Numbered from the stretch's first letter, positions 6,903 through 15,511 are shown. The stretch is DNA of 64,000 nucleotides from Chloroflexota bacterium (GCA_016219545.1 JACRMH010000023.1:1-64000), one strand, 5' to 3'. The notes: a model not told the origin generated them from the sequence alone. Translations and numbers: made by a program.

Positions 6903-9349
6903 AACGACGCATTATTCTCTTTCTCTTCATATTTTTAACCGCCTGTGCACCGACTCAGATGCCGGTGTCGCCGACACAAGTTTCTGTGGACTCTCCGTTT
7001 GACGGTCAATGGCGGGGGACAGGTTCTACTCCTGATGGCAAGATATTTAAATTATTCCTCTCGGTCCAAAACTCAGCACTGACAGGGTTGATCTATAACT
7101 TTGATGGATCGAATGGCATTCCCTGTACCGCTATTGCTTATGGGCAGATCCCCGCCGCCAGTCAGCCGGAGATAATAAACAATGCGATCCGATCCAAACT
7201 GGGGGATGATCTAACTTTTTCAGCATCCTTCGATTCCGATTTGAATTTATCAGGGAACCTCATAATTCATTGGGTGGGTCATCAAGCCAGTTGTAATGGT
7301 GATTATGATGTGACTTGGTCCGCAACGAAACAAGCCCCGCCAATTCCACAGTCAACGAACAAGCCAAATCCAGATGCGCCGAATCCATTGGAAACCCTCA
7401 TTCAGATCCTTGTTTTTGGGTTATCAAACGGCGCAGTACTGGCACTTAACGCCATTGGTGTGACTTTGATCTACAGCGCCGTCCGCACATTGAACCTTGC
7501 TCATGGTGATGTCTTTGCTTTGTGTACTGCGCTGGTTACATCCATTATTAATATCATCGGTATAAAGCAGGATTGGCCGCCGGCCCAGATCGCCATCGCA
7601 CTTGTCTTTGTGTTATGCGCGGCCATGGGACTCGGCGCATTGTTAAGCGTGGGCGTGGAGCGCCTTGCCTTTTCTCCTTTCCGCGGTCATTCACGCCTGG
7701 CGCCGTTGATCGCGACGCTCGGGCTTTCATTTATTCTCTTTCAAGGCGCGCTGGTTTGGCGTACCTTTCAAGGTTCGTGGATCGTGGGCGAGCATCGCAG
7801 TGTGCCGGGTTTGCCCGAGGTTCCAACGGATGGAATCCCATCTTTATTACCCGAGATCAATCTCGTAAAAACTTTTGGATTGCCTTTCAATATCATCATC
7901 CGTTTTAGCGATGTCTTTGTTATTTTGATGGCATTGGGTATGGTAGCCTTCGCGACATGGTTTATTTTCAAAACCCACACTGGAAAATCCATCCGCGCTT
8001 TATCGCAGAACTCCCAACTGGCAGAGCTGATCGGTGTCAATATCAATCAAACCATTCGGCGAGCCTTTGCCTTGGGTGGGGCGTTTGCAGGCGCGGCTGG
8101 TTTTATTTTTGCCTTGTATTATTCTCGTCCGTTTGGAAGTCATGGCGCACAAAGCGGACTTTTCGCATTCATGGCGGCGTTGCTTGGAGGGATCGGGAAT
8201 CCGGTCGGTGCGTTGGTAAGTGGATTATTGATCGGAGTAGTGTCCTCGTTGAGTGATTACTATCTCACCGCACAGTGGACTCCCGCTTTATTACTGACTT
8301 TACTTGTGGTCCTTTTTGCATGGAAGCCAACCGGTTTTGGCGGCGAAGGCGAATCAGAATCAGTTACAGTGCGCGATTCAATTATTTTGACGGCACCCGC
8401 TCAAAGGTCAGGTGCGAAGCGTTGGTTTGTCATCCTGATAATATCGCTTGCGGTCATTCCCCTCGTATTCCACAGCGGGCAGATCATCCTGCGCCTTGCC
8501 TTGATTTTTATTTTACTGACGCTGGGGTTGAATCTTTCACTCGGCATTGCCGGCACTCTTGACTTGGGCTTTGCCGCAAGTTTTGGGCTTGCCGCTTATG
8601 TCACGGCGCTGGTCACTTCAAAATTTGATGTTCTACTGATGTTGTTGATTGGCGCAGGCATGGGAGCTTTTCTGGGTTTGCTAAAAGGATTTTTTGCACA
8701 ACGCTTGCGGAGTGACTTTTTTGCAGTCGCAACCCTTGCGCTTGGATTACTCGTTCGGCAGATCATCATCAATCTGGATTTTACCGGCGGCATGGGCGGG
8801 ATCGGCGCGATCAGCCCGCCTCATTTTCTTAACCTCGAGCTGGTCAGCCCAACTCAAAAATATTATCTTGTCTTTGGGCTGGTTCTTCTCGCCGCGTGGA
8901 TGAGTTATCGGCTGATTACATCCCGCACCGGCCGCGCATGGATCGCCTTGAGCGAAGACGAGACCGCGGCATCGTCTGTGGGTGTTAATGTTTCCCGCTC
9001 CCGTGTGCTTGCTCTGACCTTGAGTTCTGCAATGGCGGGAATAGCCGGCGCATTATATGCAAGCACTCTTTCTTATGTTGAACCTGACCTGATGGCCTTC
9101 CATGTTTCAAGTATGATCCTAACGATGGTCATTCTTGGCGGGGCGGGCAACGTAAGCGGTGCGTTTGTTGGTGCGCTGGCGATCATCCTCTACGATAAAT
9201 CCATTATCCCCCAGCTTGCAGACTGGCTCGCATTAATATGGCCGAAGGGCGCTTTCATAGGCTCTGTGCCGGATATTCGAGGCGCTTCTTTTTTCAATTT
9301 CGGGATTGTCTTATATCTGACAGTTCTTCTGCGCGCGCGAAGAAAATAG
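6899..9349 (+). CDS. Lipoprotein-LivH-LivM fusion, branched-chain amino acid-type ABC permease
   Basis: An 816-residue fusion. Residues 1-16 are a lipoprotein signal (LTAC, Cys16). About 17-145 form a soluble beta-rich domain I do not recognise, followed by a Pro/Asn linker (148-167). A LivH-type permease (about 168-475) carries GGIGNPVGALVSG, and a LivM-type permease (about 505-812) carries SLGIAGTLDLG and GGAGNVSGAFVG. In the family LivH and LivM are normally two proteins that pair in the membrane with LivF/LivG ATPases and a LivK binding protein; none of those partners is in this window. The lipid-anchored head may be a substrate-capturing or structural module. The gene overlaps the antitoxin gene by 4 nt. 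Confidence 0.85.
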   Translation: MKRRIILFLFIFLTACAPTQMPVSPTQVSVDSPFDGQWRGTGSTPDGKIFKLFLSVQNSALTGLIYNFDGSNGIPCTAIAYGQIPAASQPEIINNAIRSKLGDDLTFSASFDSDLNLSGNLIIHWVGHQASCNGDYDVTWSATKQAPPIPQSTNKPNPDAPNPLETLIQILVFGLSNGAVLALNAIGVTLIYSAVRTLNLAHGDVFALCTALVTSIINIIGIKQDWPPAQIAIALVFVLCAAMGLGALLSVGVERLAFSPFRGHSRLAPLIATLGLSFILFQGALVWRTFQGSWIVGEHRSVPGLPEVPTDGIPSLLPEINLVKTFGLPFNIIIRFSDVFVILMALGMVAFATWFIFKTHTGKSIRALSQNSQLAELIGVNINQTIRRAFALGGAFAGAAGFIFALYYSRPFGSHGAQSGLFAFMAALLGGIGNPVGALVSGLLIGVVSSLSDYYLTAQWTPALLLTLLVVLFAWKPTGFGGEGESESVTVRDSIILTAPAQRSGAKRWFVILIISLAVIPLVFHSGQIILRLALIFILLTLGLNLSLGIAGTLDLGFAASFGLAAYVTALVTSKFDVLLMLLIGAGMGAFLGLLKGFFAQRLRSDFFAVATLALGLLVRQIIINLDFTGGMGGIGAISPPHFLNLELVSPTQKYYLVFGLVLLAAWMSYRLITSRTGRAWIALSEDETAASSVGVNVSRSRVLALTLSSAMAGIAGALYASTLSYVEPDLMAFHVSSMILTMVILGGAGNVSGAFVGALAIILYDKSIIPQLADWLALIWPKGAFIGSVPDIRGASFFNFGIVLYLTVLLRARRK

Positions 9350-9362
9350 TATTTATGGCGCT

Positions 9363-11069
9363 TTACAAACTAAACGGCAGGATCGCTTCGAGCATTTTAT
9401 GGAACAGGTCCAGATTGTTGATTAACAAGCCTGTCAAAAAGATAAGTATTATCGCCTGGAACCATTTTTTGTTGGCGAGGCCTTCGTAAGAAATACCAAA
9501 GAAAAATATCAAAGCATAAGTCCAGTCGGGGGAATAAAGAATTGGATCGTCACCGTAGTTCATGTGAAGTATGAAATTGAACAGGATATTTGCCAAAAGC
9601 GCCATTTGGAGTGCGGCCTGTTTTGGGGTTTTTAATAGGGTCCGCGTGAAAAAGAAAAATGCCAGGACCAAAGAAGCGAACCATAACCGCGCCCATATCT
9701 TTCCGAAATCGCTGTAGGCTGCATGATCGTAATGCCCATGAGTTTTGAATATAGTGTAAAAACAAGGAAATGTACATTTTGCCTTTTTTAGAAGAATCAA
9801 AGGGTGAGGTGCGACAACATTCATGAGGAAGATATTTCGCGTGAGTACATTTGCGCGGCTGACGATCATGGGAGTTTCCTCAGTGAAGATGCTAAAGCTA
9901 TATTCTTGTTCGCCGACCAAATTGGACGGAATATAAAAGGGTTCGCTGGTGGGGTAGAAGATGTGCTGTGCAAACACCAGGATGGTTGCAATACCTAAAA
10001 CCAGCGTGACATATTTAACAACTTTTTTTATATCAGGGTTTAGAAAAAAATACCCGATGCAAATTTGGGCAAAATTTGTAATGGTGATCCCAAAGGATAA
10101 TATTCCTGCTAATACTTGTCCTTTAAGAGACTGCTTCTCTGAAATAAGTAATAATAAAAAGCCAATAAGGGCTGCCGCGGAAAAGATATATGATTCAAGG
10201 AATACACTCAGTATTAAATGGGAGCTGGATATTCCAAGGAGGGAGGCAATGAGCAGTGAGTATGTCGTGTTGTCAGTTCTTTTCTTGAAAAATAGCCAGG
10301 TGAAATAGACGCATACGCCGCCAAAGATCGAAGTTAGCAAATGCGCTGAATAAACCTCATTTCCATTCAGCGCAAATGAAATCAGCCATGCAAGCGGCCG
10401 AAATATAAAAAATGCCAGCGGATGAACGGCTCTTAATGGGATCAGGTTATCGACCCGGGCCGTTATAAGATTTATCCACGTTAGACTATCAGTGTCGAAG
10501 TAGTTATCCATTTGCTGGATGCTCGTGGACCTGAAGGCTGTTGACAGGAGGAAGGTCGAGACTGTTATGGCAGAAGCAAGCAATAGCCCGGGAAGATTCT
10601 TTCTTATTCCGCCCGCAGTTTCCGATGTCTGCCACTCGATCCACTTTGCACTTTGGGCGGCAAATAGAGTCAGTCCTGAAGATATTGTGATGGTGATGGA
10701 AAAAGTCAGGAACAACTTGCGGTTCGGTAGAAAGAGGTCGGTAGGAAAAATCGATGGGTATTGAAGAAGGATTCCCGCAGTTAAAATGACCAGAACGATG
10801 CTGAGCGCTAAAACTAAAAAGGATATAAAGTATGTTGATGGCGAGTCTATTAATTTGATGGTTAATTTTGTGAAAATAAAATCCAAAACCAAAATAATGA
10901 ATGCGTTTAATGTAATTGTCACAATAACAAACTGCCATAGTTCAGGATAGAAATTTCCCAGAAAACCCACCCCGAAGAATGTTGCGACCCCGCTAAGTAT
11001 TAATATAACTGCAAAACGGACCCAATAAACTTGTGGGGTGGAAAAAAATTGTACAGTCTTTGTTACCAT
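9363..11069 (-). CDS. Polytopic membrane protein, possible GT-C-type glycosyltransferase
   Basis: A 568-residue protein with many hydrophobic helices: four or five in the first 160 residues, then a longer extracytoplasmic-looking segment, then about eight more. Around residues 195-300 the pattern (a short loop with VHPLAFFIFRP, then paired helices) resembles membrane glycosyltransferases of the PMT/DUF2723 type, but I see no definitive Asp-Glu catalytic motif, so the function is open. The gene is more AT-rich than its neighbours and stands alone. It is convergent with the Liv fusion, with only 13 nt between them, and its start is a plain ATG. Confidence 0.55.
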   Translation of the reverse strand: MVTKTVQFFSTPQVYWVRFAVILILSGVATFFGVGFLGNFYPELWQFVIVTITLNAFIILVLDFIFTKLTIKLIDSPSTYFISFLVLALSIVLVILTAGILLQYPSIFPTDLFLPNRKLFLTFSITITISSGLTLFAAQSAKWIEWQTSETAGGIRKNLPGLLLASAITVSTFLLSTAFRSTSIQQMDNYFDTDSLTWINLITARVDNLIPLRAVHPLAFFIFRPLAWLISFALNGNEVYSAHLLTSIFGGVCVYFTWLFFKKRTDNTTYSLLIASLLGISSSHLILSVFLESYIFSAAALIGFLLLLISEKQSLKGQVLAGILSFGITITNFAQICIGYFFLNPDIKKVVKYVTLVLGIATILVFAQHIFYPTSEPFYIPSNLVGEQEYSFSIFTEETPMIVSRANVLTRNIFLMNVVAPHPLILLKKAKCTFPCFYTIFKTHGHYDHAAYSDFGKIWARLWFASLVLAFFFFTRTLLKTPKQAALQMALLANILFNFILHMNYGDDPILYSPDWTYALIFFFGISYEGLANKKWFQAIILIFLTGLLINNLDLFHKMLEAILPFSL

Positions 11070-11215
11070 TTTTACTGCGATCCCTTTGGGTTTAAATTTT
11101 GTCTCTTGTGCTGGCCAATTCTCTATGGCTTGAAAATTACTCGCTATATCTTACCTTTCTTTTTCGTTTACCAATAACATTTTTAAGAAAATCATGGAAA
11201 ATCCCCGCCAAAGAC

Positions 11216-11244
11216 TTGACTTTCCTTTCAGCCTGCAATAAAAT
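11216..11244 (+). promoter_or_regulatory. Strong sigma70-type promoter
   Basis: TTGACT (11216-11221), a 17-nt spacer and TAAAAT (11239-11244) make the best -35/-10 pair seen in this window. The expected start near 11251 would give a transcript that contains a strong ribosome binding site, a 20-codon ORF and two terminator hairpins before the RIO kinase gene. Confidence 0.75.
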
Positions 11245-11283
11245 CCGACCAATACATCTCATTTTGAAAGGAGGCCCGTAAAC

Positions 11284-11346
11284 ATGAAAGTCAGCATATT
11301 ATCTGTCACACTTGTTTTCAACGCGCCTTCTGAAGGGTTGTTGTAG
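11284..11346 (+). CDS. 20-codon leader ORF upstream of RIO kinase
   Basis: ATG at 11284 follows a near-perfect Shine-Dalgarno (AAAGGAGG, 9-nt spacing) and the strong promoter at 11216. The peptide begins MKVSILSVTLVF and ends at TAG 11344-11346, just upstream of tandem terminators. It has no run of identical amino-acid codons that would mark a classic attenuator. It may be a regulatory leader peptide or a small expressed protein. It is too short for the ORF track. The ribosome binding site is the main evidence. Confidence 0.5.
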   Translation: MKVSILSVTLVFNAPSEGLL

Positions 11347-11379
11347 TAACGATTTAGGTCGTATCTATTTGCAAAGCAA

Positions 11380-11408
11380 CCGCAGGCGCGCCTCGCCCTG
11401 CGGTTTTT
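11380..11408 (+). terminator. Terminator hairpin 1 in the RIO kinase leader
   Basis: CCGCAGG / CCTGCGG stem, extended inside by a GCG/CGC helix past one bulged C, followed by TTTTT. It lies 34 nt after the leader ORF stop. Confidence 0.75.
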
Positions 11409-11418
11409 GATTCTTATA

Positions 11419-11444
11419 CCGCAGGATCGAATCCCGCGGTTTTT
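11419..11444 (+). terminator. Terminator hairpin 2 in the RIO kinase leader
   Basis: CCGC-A-GGAT / ATCC-C-GCGG stem with one A:C mismatch and a CGA loop, followed by TTTTT. It sits 10 nt after hairpin 1. Two intrinsic terminators in a row between a strong promoter and a gene 50 nt further on suggest either a short terminated RNA or attenuation. Confidence 0.65.
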
Positions 11445-11494
11445 ATCTTGCGGGGAGATTGTTTTATGACCATTCAAAATAAGGTTTCTATAAA

Positions 11495-12508
11495 ATGAGC
11501 AAGAATAAATTACTTGAGTTTTACGAAGAACTTGATGAATCTAGCAATGACGAGACCGAGTCCCTGCCAAAGCGGCTTTCCCAAAAGCGCGAGTCCAAAA
11601 AGCAGGTGGCGGATGCAAGGCTATTTGTCCGTGCCCAGGAGATCTCACGCGAATTTAAATTTACTTACAAAGCGGCCCGATTCGAAGAAGCATGGTTACT
11701 GGATTCGCTGGTGGAGATCGCCCAACACCAGTGGATCTCGGATGTGCTTCGCAAGGTGAAAGGTGGTAAGGAAGCCTCGGTTTATCTTTGCAAGTCCGGT
11801 ACTGCGGTGGATGCATCATTGGTTGCCGTTAAAGTCTATCGTCCACGTTCCCTTCGCAACCTGAAGAATGATCAGCAATACCGAGTCGGTCGTGTGGACC
11901 TGGATGCGGATGGAAACGCTCTTGTCAAAAGTGGAGATGTCCACGCCATTCAGAAACGCACAAACTACGGCGAAGGGCTCCGCCATCAATCCTGGATAGC
12001 TTATGAATTCAGGACTCTCGAAACCCTTTATGATGTGGGTGTGGATGTGCCGAAGCCTTATGCCATGGAAAAGAACTCCATTCTAATGGGCTATGTCGGC
12101 GACTTGGAGTCTGCTGCTCCAGCCCTTGTTTCGATCTCTCTTAACCCGGATGAAGCGCAGCGTTTGTATGAGCGCGTCGTCTACAACATTGACTTGATGT
12201 TGAAACATAACTGCATTCACGGCGATCTTTCAGCTTATAACATCTTGTATTGGAATGGCGATATTACCCTGATAGATTTTCCGCAAGTCGTTCTGCCTGA
12301 ATCCAACCCATCCTCATGGAATATCTTCCTGCGCGATGTGACCCGCACCTGTCAGTATTTTTCTGTGCAAGGGGTGAATTGCGATGGGCGTAAACTCGCC
12401 GCCGACTTGTGGACCTCGCATGGACATAAGATCGTGAAAGAGCTAGACCCAAAATATCTTGATGCGGAATTGCCCGAAGACCGACAAGTTTGGGAAAAAC
12501 AGAAATAA
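11495..12508 (+). CDS. RIO1-family serine/threonine protein kinase
   Basis: A 337-residue RIO-type kinase with a glycine-poor nucleotide loop GGKEASVYLC, the lysine strand VAVKVYRP, the catalytic loop HGDLSAYNILYW and the metal-binding LIDFPQ (the RIO equivalent of DFG). RIO1 kinases in archaea and eukaryotes act in small-subunit ribosome maturation; bacterial members are less understood. The first 60 residues are charged and probably flexible. Start ATG 11495 lies about 50 nt behind two terminators, and a terminator follows the stop, so the gene is monocistronic unless read through from the leader. Confidence 0.88.
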   Translation: MSKNKLLEFYEELDESSNDETESLPKRLSQKRESKKQVADARLFVRAQEISREFKFTYKAARFEEAWLLDSLVEIAQHQWISDVLRKVKGGKEASVYLCKSGTAVDASLVAVKVYRPRSLRNLKNDQQYRVGRVDLDADGNALVKSGDVHAIQKRTNYGEGLRHQSWIAYEFRTLETLYDVGVDVPKPYAMEKNSILMGYVGDLESAAPALVSISLNPDEAQRLYERVVYNIDLMLKHNCIHGDLSAYNILYWNGDITLIDFPQVVLPESNPSSWNIFLRDVTRTCQYFSVQGVNCDGRKLAADLWTSHGHKIVKELDPKYLDAELPEDRQVWEKQK

Positions 12509-12513
12509 GATAA

Positions 12514-12548
12514 GAGAGTCCGAAGCCCCCTGACTTCGGACTCTCTTT
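12514..12548 (+). terminator. Terminator after the RIO kinase gene
   Basis: A perfect 12-bp stem (GAGAGTCCGAAG / CTTCGGACTCTC) with an 8-nt loop followed by TTT, starting 5 nt after the RIO kinase stop. Confidence 0.85.
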
Positions 12549-12588
12549 AGGACTGTTGCTGTAAAATTGGACTCAGGAGACCGCACTT

Positions 12589-13962
12589 ATGAACAACGTC
12601 CGCCCGCACTTGTCAATGATGACAGAGGAACAGATACAGGAAGCGAGTGGGAATGTTTTGAGGGTGTTAAGTGAAACAGGCGTCCGCGTCGATTCGCCTG
12701 AGATCCTTAAATTGTTGGAGCGCAAACTTAATCTTAAATCACAAGACCGCATCATCAAATTCCCGCCTGAAGTCGTGGAAGATGCAATCAAGTCTGCACC
12801 AAAAACCATTGATATTTATGACCGCCGTGGTGAACATAAGTTGAAACTTGGGGAGGACCGTTTAAGTTTTGGTGTGGGCGTGACGGCTTTGTTTTACCAA
12901 AATCCGATTGATGAAAAACTGGACCTGTTCAAACGAAAAAACTTTCAAGACCTTGTACGGCTTGGCTCATCATTGCCTTTATATGACGTGATTTCCACTG
13001 TCGGAATTATCCGCGATGTGCCGGAAGAATTAAGTGACCTGATCGGTTCACTCGAACATATTGCAAACACCACCAAACCGTTGGTTTTGCTGGTCTCCGA
13101 TGAAAATAAATTTCCCGCAGTATTGAACATGTACGAAAAACTTCACGGCGACCTTGGCACGAAGCCTTTCATCATTCCTTATTTCAACCCCGTCAGTCCA
13201 TTGGTGATGAATGCTGGCACCGTGGATAAAATGAAAATTTCCATTGAGCGCGGACTGCCGATCATCTTTTCGAATTACAGCATGGCGGGCGCGTCCACTC
13301 CGCTTACGCCCGCCGGCACGTTGACCCTCCTCATGGCAGAACTTCTTGCGGGGCTTGTCATCAGCCAGACCATCAAGAAAGGCGCGCCGATCCTGCTTGG
13401 TATGTTGCCTGTTTATTTTGACATGCGCACCATGCTCAATTTTTATGATCCGCAAAGCGTGCTTATCAGCGTGGCCTGTTCCGAAATGATGAAGCATTAT
13501 GGCATCCCGCATTGCTCAACCTCAGGAAGTGGAACAGGCTCGGGCATGGACTTGATCGCGGCTGACACATATTGGATGAACACCCTTGGCTCGAAGTCCA
13601 TCTCGCCAACCACCATCGTCCACGTCCACGAGATCATTGACCAGGCCTTGAGGTTCGCGAACGGCTTCCAACTCGATGATGTTAACTCTGCGATAAGCGA
13701 AATTCACAATGTTGGACCCGGGCGCAGTTTCTTAAGTCAGCCCTCGACGTTGAAGAATTACAAAAAGGGATATTACGTCAGTAATGTCTATCCACGCTAC
13801 AGCATGGAGAAATGGCAATCAGCCGGTGAACCCCCAGCCCGTCAGGTCTTGCGTGAAAAGACCCAGGACTTGCTCGCCAGTTTACCCGTCCCCGCCGACC
13901 ATGATGATCTGATGGGGCAGGGCGAAGAATTCATTGAGCGCGAAATTTCATCCGTTAAATGA
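12589..13962 (+). CDS. MttB-family (trimethylamine methyltransferase-like) protein, non-pyrrolysine
   Basis: A 457-residue TIM-barrel protein of the MttB superfamily, which transfers methyl groups from quaternary amines to a corrinoid protein. The ORF is complete with no in-frame amber codon, so it belongs to the non-pyrrolysine branch (to which glycine betaine methyltransferase MtgB belongs). Recognisable segments are the GSGTGSGMDLIAADTYWM stretch and the C-terminal YPRYSMEKW. No corrinoid protein, methylcobamide:THF methyltransferase or RamA-like activator is nearby, so substrate and partner are unknown. AGGAG precedes ATG 12589 by 10 nt. The gene lies between terminator-bounded neighbours and seems to be a single unit. 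Confidence 0.8.
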   Translation: MNNVRPHLSMMTEEQIQEASGNVLRVLSETGVRVDSPEILKLLERKLNLKSQDRIIKFPPEVVEDAIKSAPKTIDIYDRRGEHKLKLGEDRLSFGVGVTALFYQNPIDEKLDLFKRKNFQDLVRLGSSLPLYDVISTVGIIRDVPEELSDLIGSLEHIANTTKPLVLLVSDENKFPAVLNMYEKLHGDLGTKPFIIPYFNPVSPLVMNAGTVDKMKISIERGLPIIFSNYSMAGASTPLTPAGTLTLLMAELLAGLVISQTIKKGAPILLGMLPVYFDMRTMLNFYDPQSVLISVACSEMMKHYGIPHCSTSGSGTGSGMDLIAADTYWMNTLGSKSISPTTIVHVHEIIDQALRFANGFQLDDVNSAISEIHNVGPGRSFLSQPSTLKNYKKGYYVSNVYPRYSMEKWQSAGEPPARQVLREKTQDLLASLPVPADHDDLMGQGEEFIEREISSVK

Positions 13963-14011
13963 GCCTGAATTGTCTGCCCAATCAAAAATCATAGATTTCC
14001 TCTTTTTCTCT

Positions 14012-14019
14012 GGTAAAAT
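14012..14019 (+). promoter_or_regulatory. Extended -10 promoter for rpsP
   Basis: TGG-TAAAAT, an extended -10 without a clear -35, lies about 90 nt before rpsP. The leader between contains a nested inverted repeat (GCAAG..CTTGC enclosing TGTGT..ACACA) that could be a regulatory hairpin. Confidence 0.4.
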
Positions 14020-14115
14020 ATGCCCCTGTGATTTCAGCCCGCAAGGCGTGTGTCCCTTTCACACATCCTCTCTTGCCTGCCTGAGACATAAAATAAACTT
14101 AAGGAGTAAGTCAAC

Positions 14116-14457
14116 ATGGTAAGAATTCGTTTACGTCGTATTGGTCTCAAAGGCCAACCCACGTACCGCATCATCGCCGCGGATAAGGAAGCTCCACGCG
14201 ATGGTCGCTTTTTGGAAATTTTGGGCGTGTACAACCCGCGCACCAATCCCGCCACCATTCACATCAAGGAAGACCGCGTTTTCCATTGGATGAAGAACGG
14301 CGCATTGCCGACCGAATCTGTAGCGCAGATCTTCAAGTCCTCCGGCACACAGGCTCGTTTTGACCGCCTCAAGAAAGGCGAAGCTCTCGAAGTCCTCGTT
14401 GCTGAAGCCGCAGAAGCAGAAGTCAAACGTGCCGCCCCGGCCCGCACAAATAAATAG
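14116..14457 (+). CDS. rpsP: 30S ribosomal protein S16
   Basis: A 113-residue protein with the S16 signature at the N-terminus (VRIRLRRIGLKGQPTYRI) and the usual GRFLEILGVYNP. It is a small-subunit protein that binds 16S rRNA early in assembly. The C-terminal 25 residues are an Ala/Glu-rich tail, common in longer S16 variants. AAGGAG precedes the ATG. It is followed by the KH-domain gene and rimM, the usual ribosome-maturation cluster, but trmD and rplS, which often complete it, are missing here. Confidence 0.97.
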   Translation: MVRIRLRRIGLKGQPTYRIIAADKEAPRDGRFLEILGVYNPRTNPATIHIKEDRVFHWMKNGALPTESVAQIFKSSGTQARFDRLKKGEALEVLVAEAAEAEVKRAAPARTNK

Positions 14458-14471
14458 AAATACTAAAAGTA

Positions 14472-14547
14472 TTCACCACAGAGAGCACAGAGTCCACAGA
14501 GGTTTATAAAAGATTTTCTCCGTGATCTTCGTGATCTCTGTGGTGAA
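14472..14547. repeat. Inverted repeat TTCACCACAGAGA between rpsP and the KH gene
   Basis: Perfect 13-bp arms TTCACCACAGAGA (14472-14484) and TCTCTGTGGTGAA (14535-14547), separated by 50 nt that also contain CACAGAG/CCACAGAGG variants. It resembles other CCAC-rAAGG repeats in the window (38.97 kb) and probably belongs to a dispersed intergenic family. Confidence 0.7.
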
Positions 14548-14576
14548 ATAGTTCTTCCACACAAGGCAAGGCAGTT

Positions 14577-14810
14577 ATGAAAGACCTCATTGAATTTATC
14601 GCCAAATCCCTCGTAGAACATCCCGAAGAAGTGCAAGTGCGCCAGAACGGGGGTGGCTCACGTGTACGCATCGAACTCAACGTTTCAAAAGACGACATGG
14701 GGCGTGTGATCGGTAAAGGCGGGAAGGTGGCGAATTCCATTCGCACCCTGCTCCGAGTGGCAGCCGAGCGCGAAGGCAAACAAGCCACGCTCGACGTGAT
14801 GGAACCCTAA
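14577..14810 (+). CDS. khpA: KH-domain RNA-binding protein (KhpA-like)
   Basis: A 77-residue single KH domain with the GxxG loop in IGKGGKVANSI, the hallmark of KhpA/YlqC proteins, which bind RNA and are encoded between rpsP and rimM in many Gram-positive-type genomes. Its stop overlaps the rimM start (TAATG), implying translational coupling. Confidence 0.92.
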   Translation: MKDLIEFIAKSLVEHPEEVQVRQNGGGSRVRIELNVSKDDMGRVIGKGGKVANSIRTLLRVAAEREGKQATLDVMEP

Positions 14811-15349
14811 TGCCAGCAAAACAGAAAGAATCAGGCTCGCCGGCAGGCGAGTCTGTCTATTTAGTAATTGGTTATCTGCGCCGGTCGCACGGTGTTCGCG
14901 GCGAGATCATCATGGACTTGCACACCGATTTCCCCCAACGTATTAAATCAGGAAGAAAAGTTTTGATTGGTGAGAAACATCAGCCGCTTACCTTCGATAC
15001 TGTCCGTTCGCATAATGACGGCTTGCTCGTTAGTTTTCGCGGCATTGACACATCGGAAGATGCAAGCAAACTCCGCAATCAGTGGGTGTATGTCATAGCA
15101 GCCGAAGTCCCTCCGTTGCCAGAAGGTCAGCATTACCAATATGAATTAATTGACTTGGATGTCGTGGATGAAGACGGGACTCCACTTGGCAAGTTGGTTG
15201 AAATTTTGGAAACTGGCGCCAATGATGTTTACGTTGTTCGAGATGACTCTGGCAAGGAGATTCTTCTCCCCGCCATTCCTTCGGTCATTCTGGACCTGAA
15301 TATGGATTCTCGTATCCTGAAAGTTCATCTGCTCGACGGCCTGGTTTAA
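14810..15349 (+). CDS. rimM: 16S rRNA processing protein RimM
   Basis: 179 residues in two domains: an N-terminal RimM beta-barrel (VIGYLRRSHGVRGEI, about 18-100) and a C-terminal PRC barrel (about 108-178, with YQYELIDLDV and NDVYVVRD). RimM binds S19 and helps mature the 30S head. A short Gln/Ser-rich N-terminal tail of about 15 residues precedes the conserved start. It is co-translated with the KH gene through a 1-nt overlap. Confidence 0.93.
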   Translation: MPAKQKESGSPAGESVYLVIGYLRRSHGVRGEIIMDLHTDFPQRIKSGRKVLIGEKHQPLTFDTVRSHNDGLLVSFRGIDTSEDASKLRNQWVYVIAAEVPPLPEGQHYQYELIDLDVVDEDGTPLGKLVEILETGANDVYVVRDDSGKEILLPAIPSVILDLNMDSRILKVHLLDGLV

Positions 15350-15360
15350 ACTCCCTTAAT

Positions 15361-15487
15361 CCCGTAGGGATGTAATGATTATAACAATCAGTCATGCTAG
15401 ATTCGAAAATCCCGAAGGGATGACATAGCTTTTTCACCCCTTCGGGGTTTTGAGAACATCATAACTGCAATTCATCCCTCGGGGTTA
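15361..15487. repeat. Cluster of CCCGwAGGGATG-type repeats between rimM and dprA
   Basis: Three related units (CCCGTAGGGATG, CCCGAAGGGATG, and the inverted CATCCCTCGGGG) lie in this gap. One hairpin (ACCCC-TTC-GGGGT followed by TTT, 15436-15451) could serve as the rimM terminator. Confidence 0.55.
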
Positions 15488-15496
15488 TAGTGTTCG

Positions 15497-15505
15497 TGGT
15501 AAAAC
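15497..15505 (+). promoter_or_regulatory. Extended -10 giving a leaderless dprA
   Basis: TGG-TAAAAC is followed by exactly 6 nt and then ATG of dprA (15512). There is no Shine-Dalgarno in the expected place. The spacing is the same as at 6361-6373, consistent with leaderless transcription. Confidence 0.4.
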
Positions 15506-15511
15506 TGGCTT

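Noticed and set aside
13048-13512. 154-aa minus-strand ORF opposite the MttB-like gene
   Set aside because: Composition is His/Arg/Asp-rich and without motif, and the plus-strand frame has a clear family match, so it is a shadow.
12589-13962. Pyrrolysine-containing MttB
   Set aside because: The ORF has no in-frame TAG before its natural stop and its length is complete, so no amber read-through is needed.
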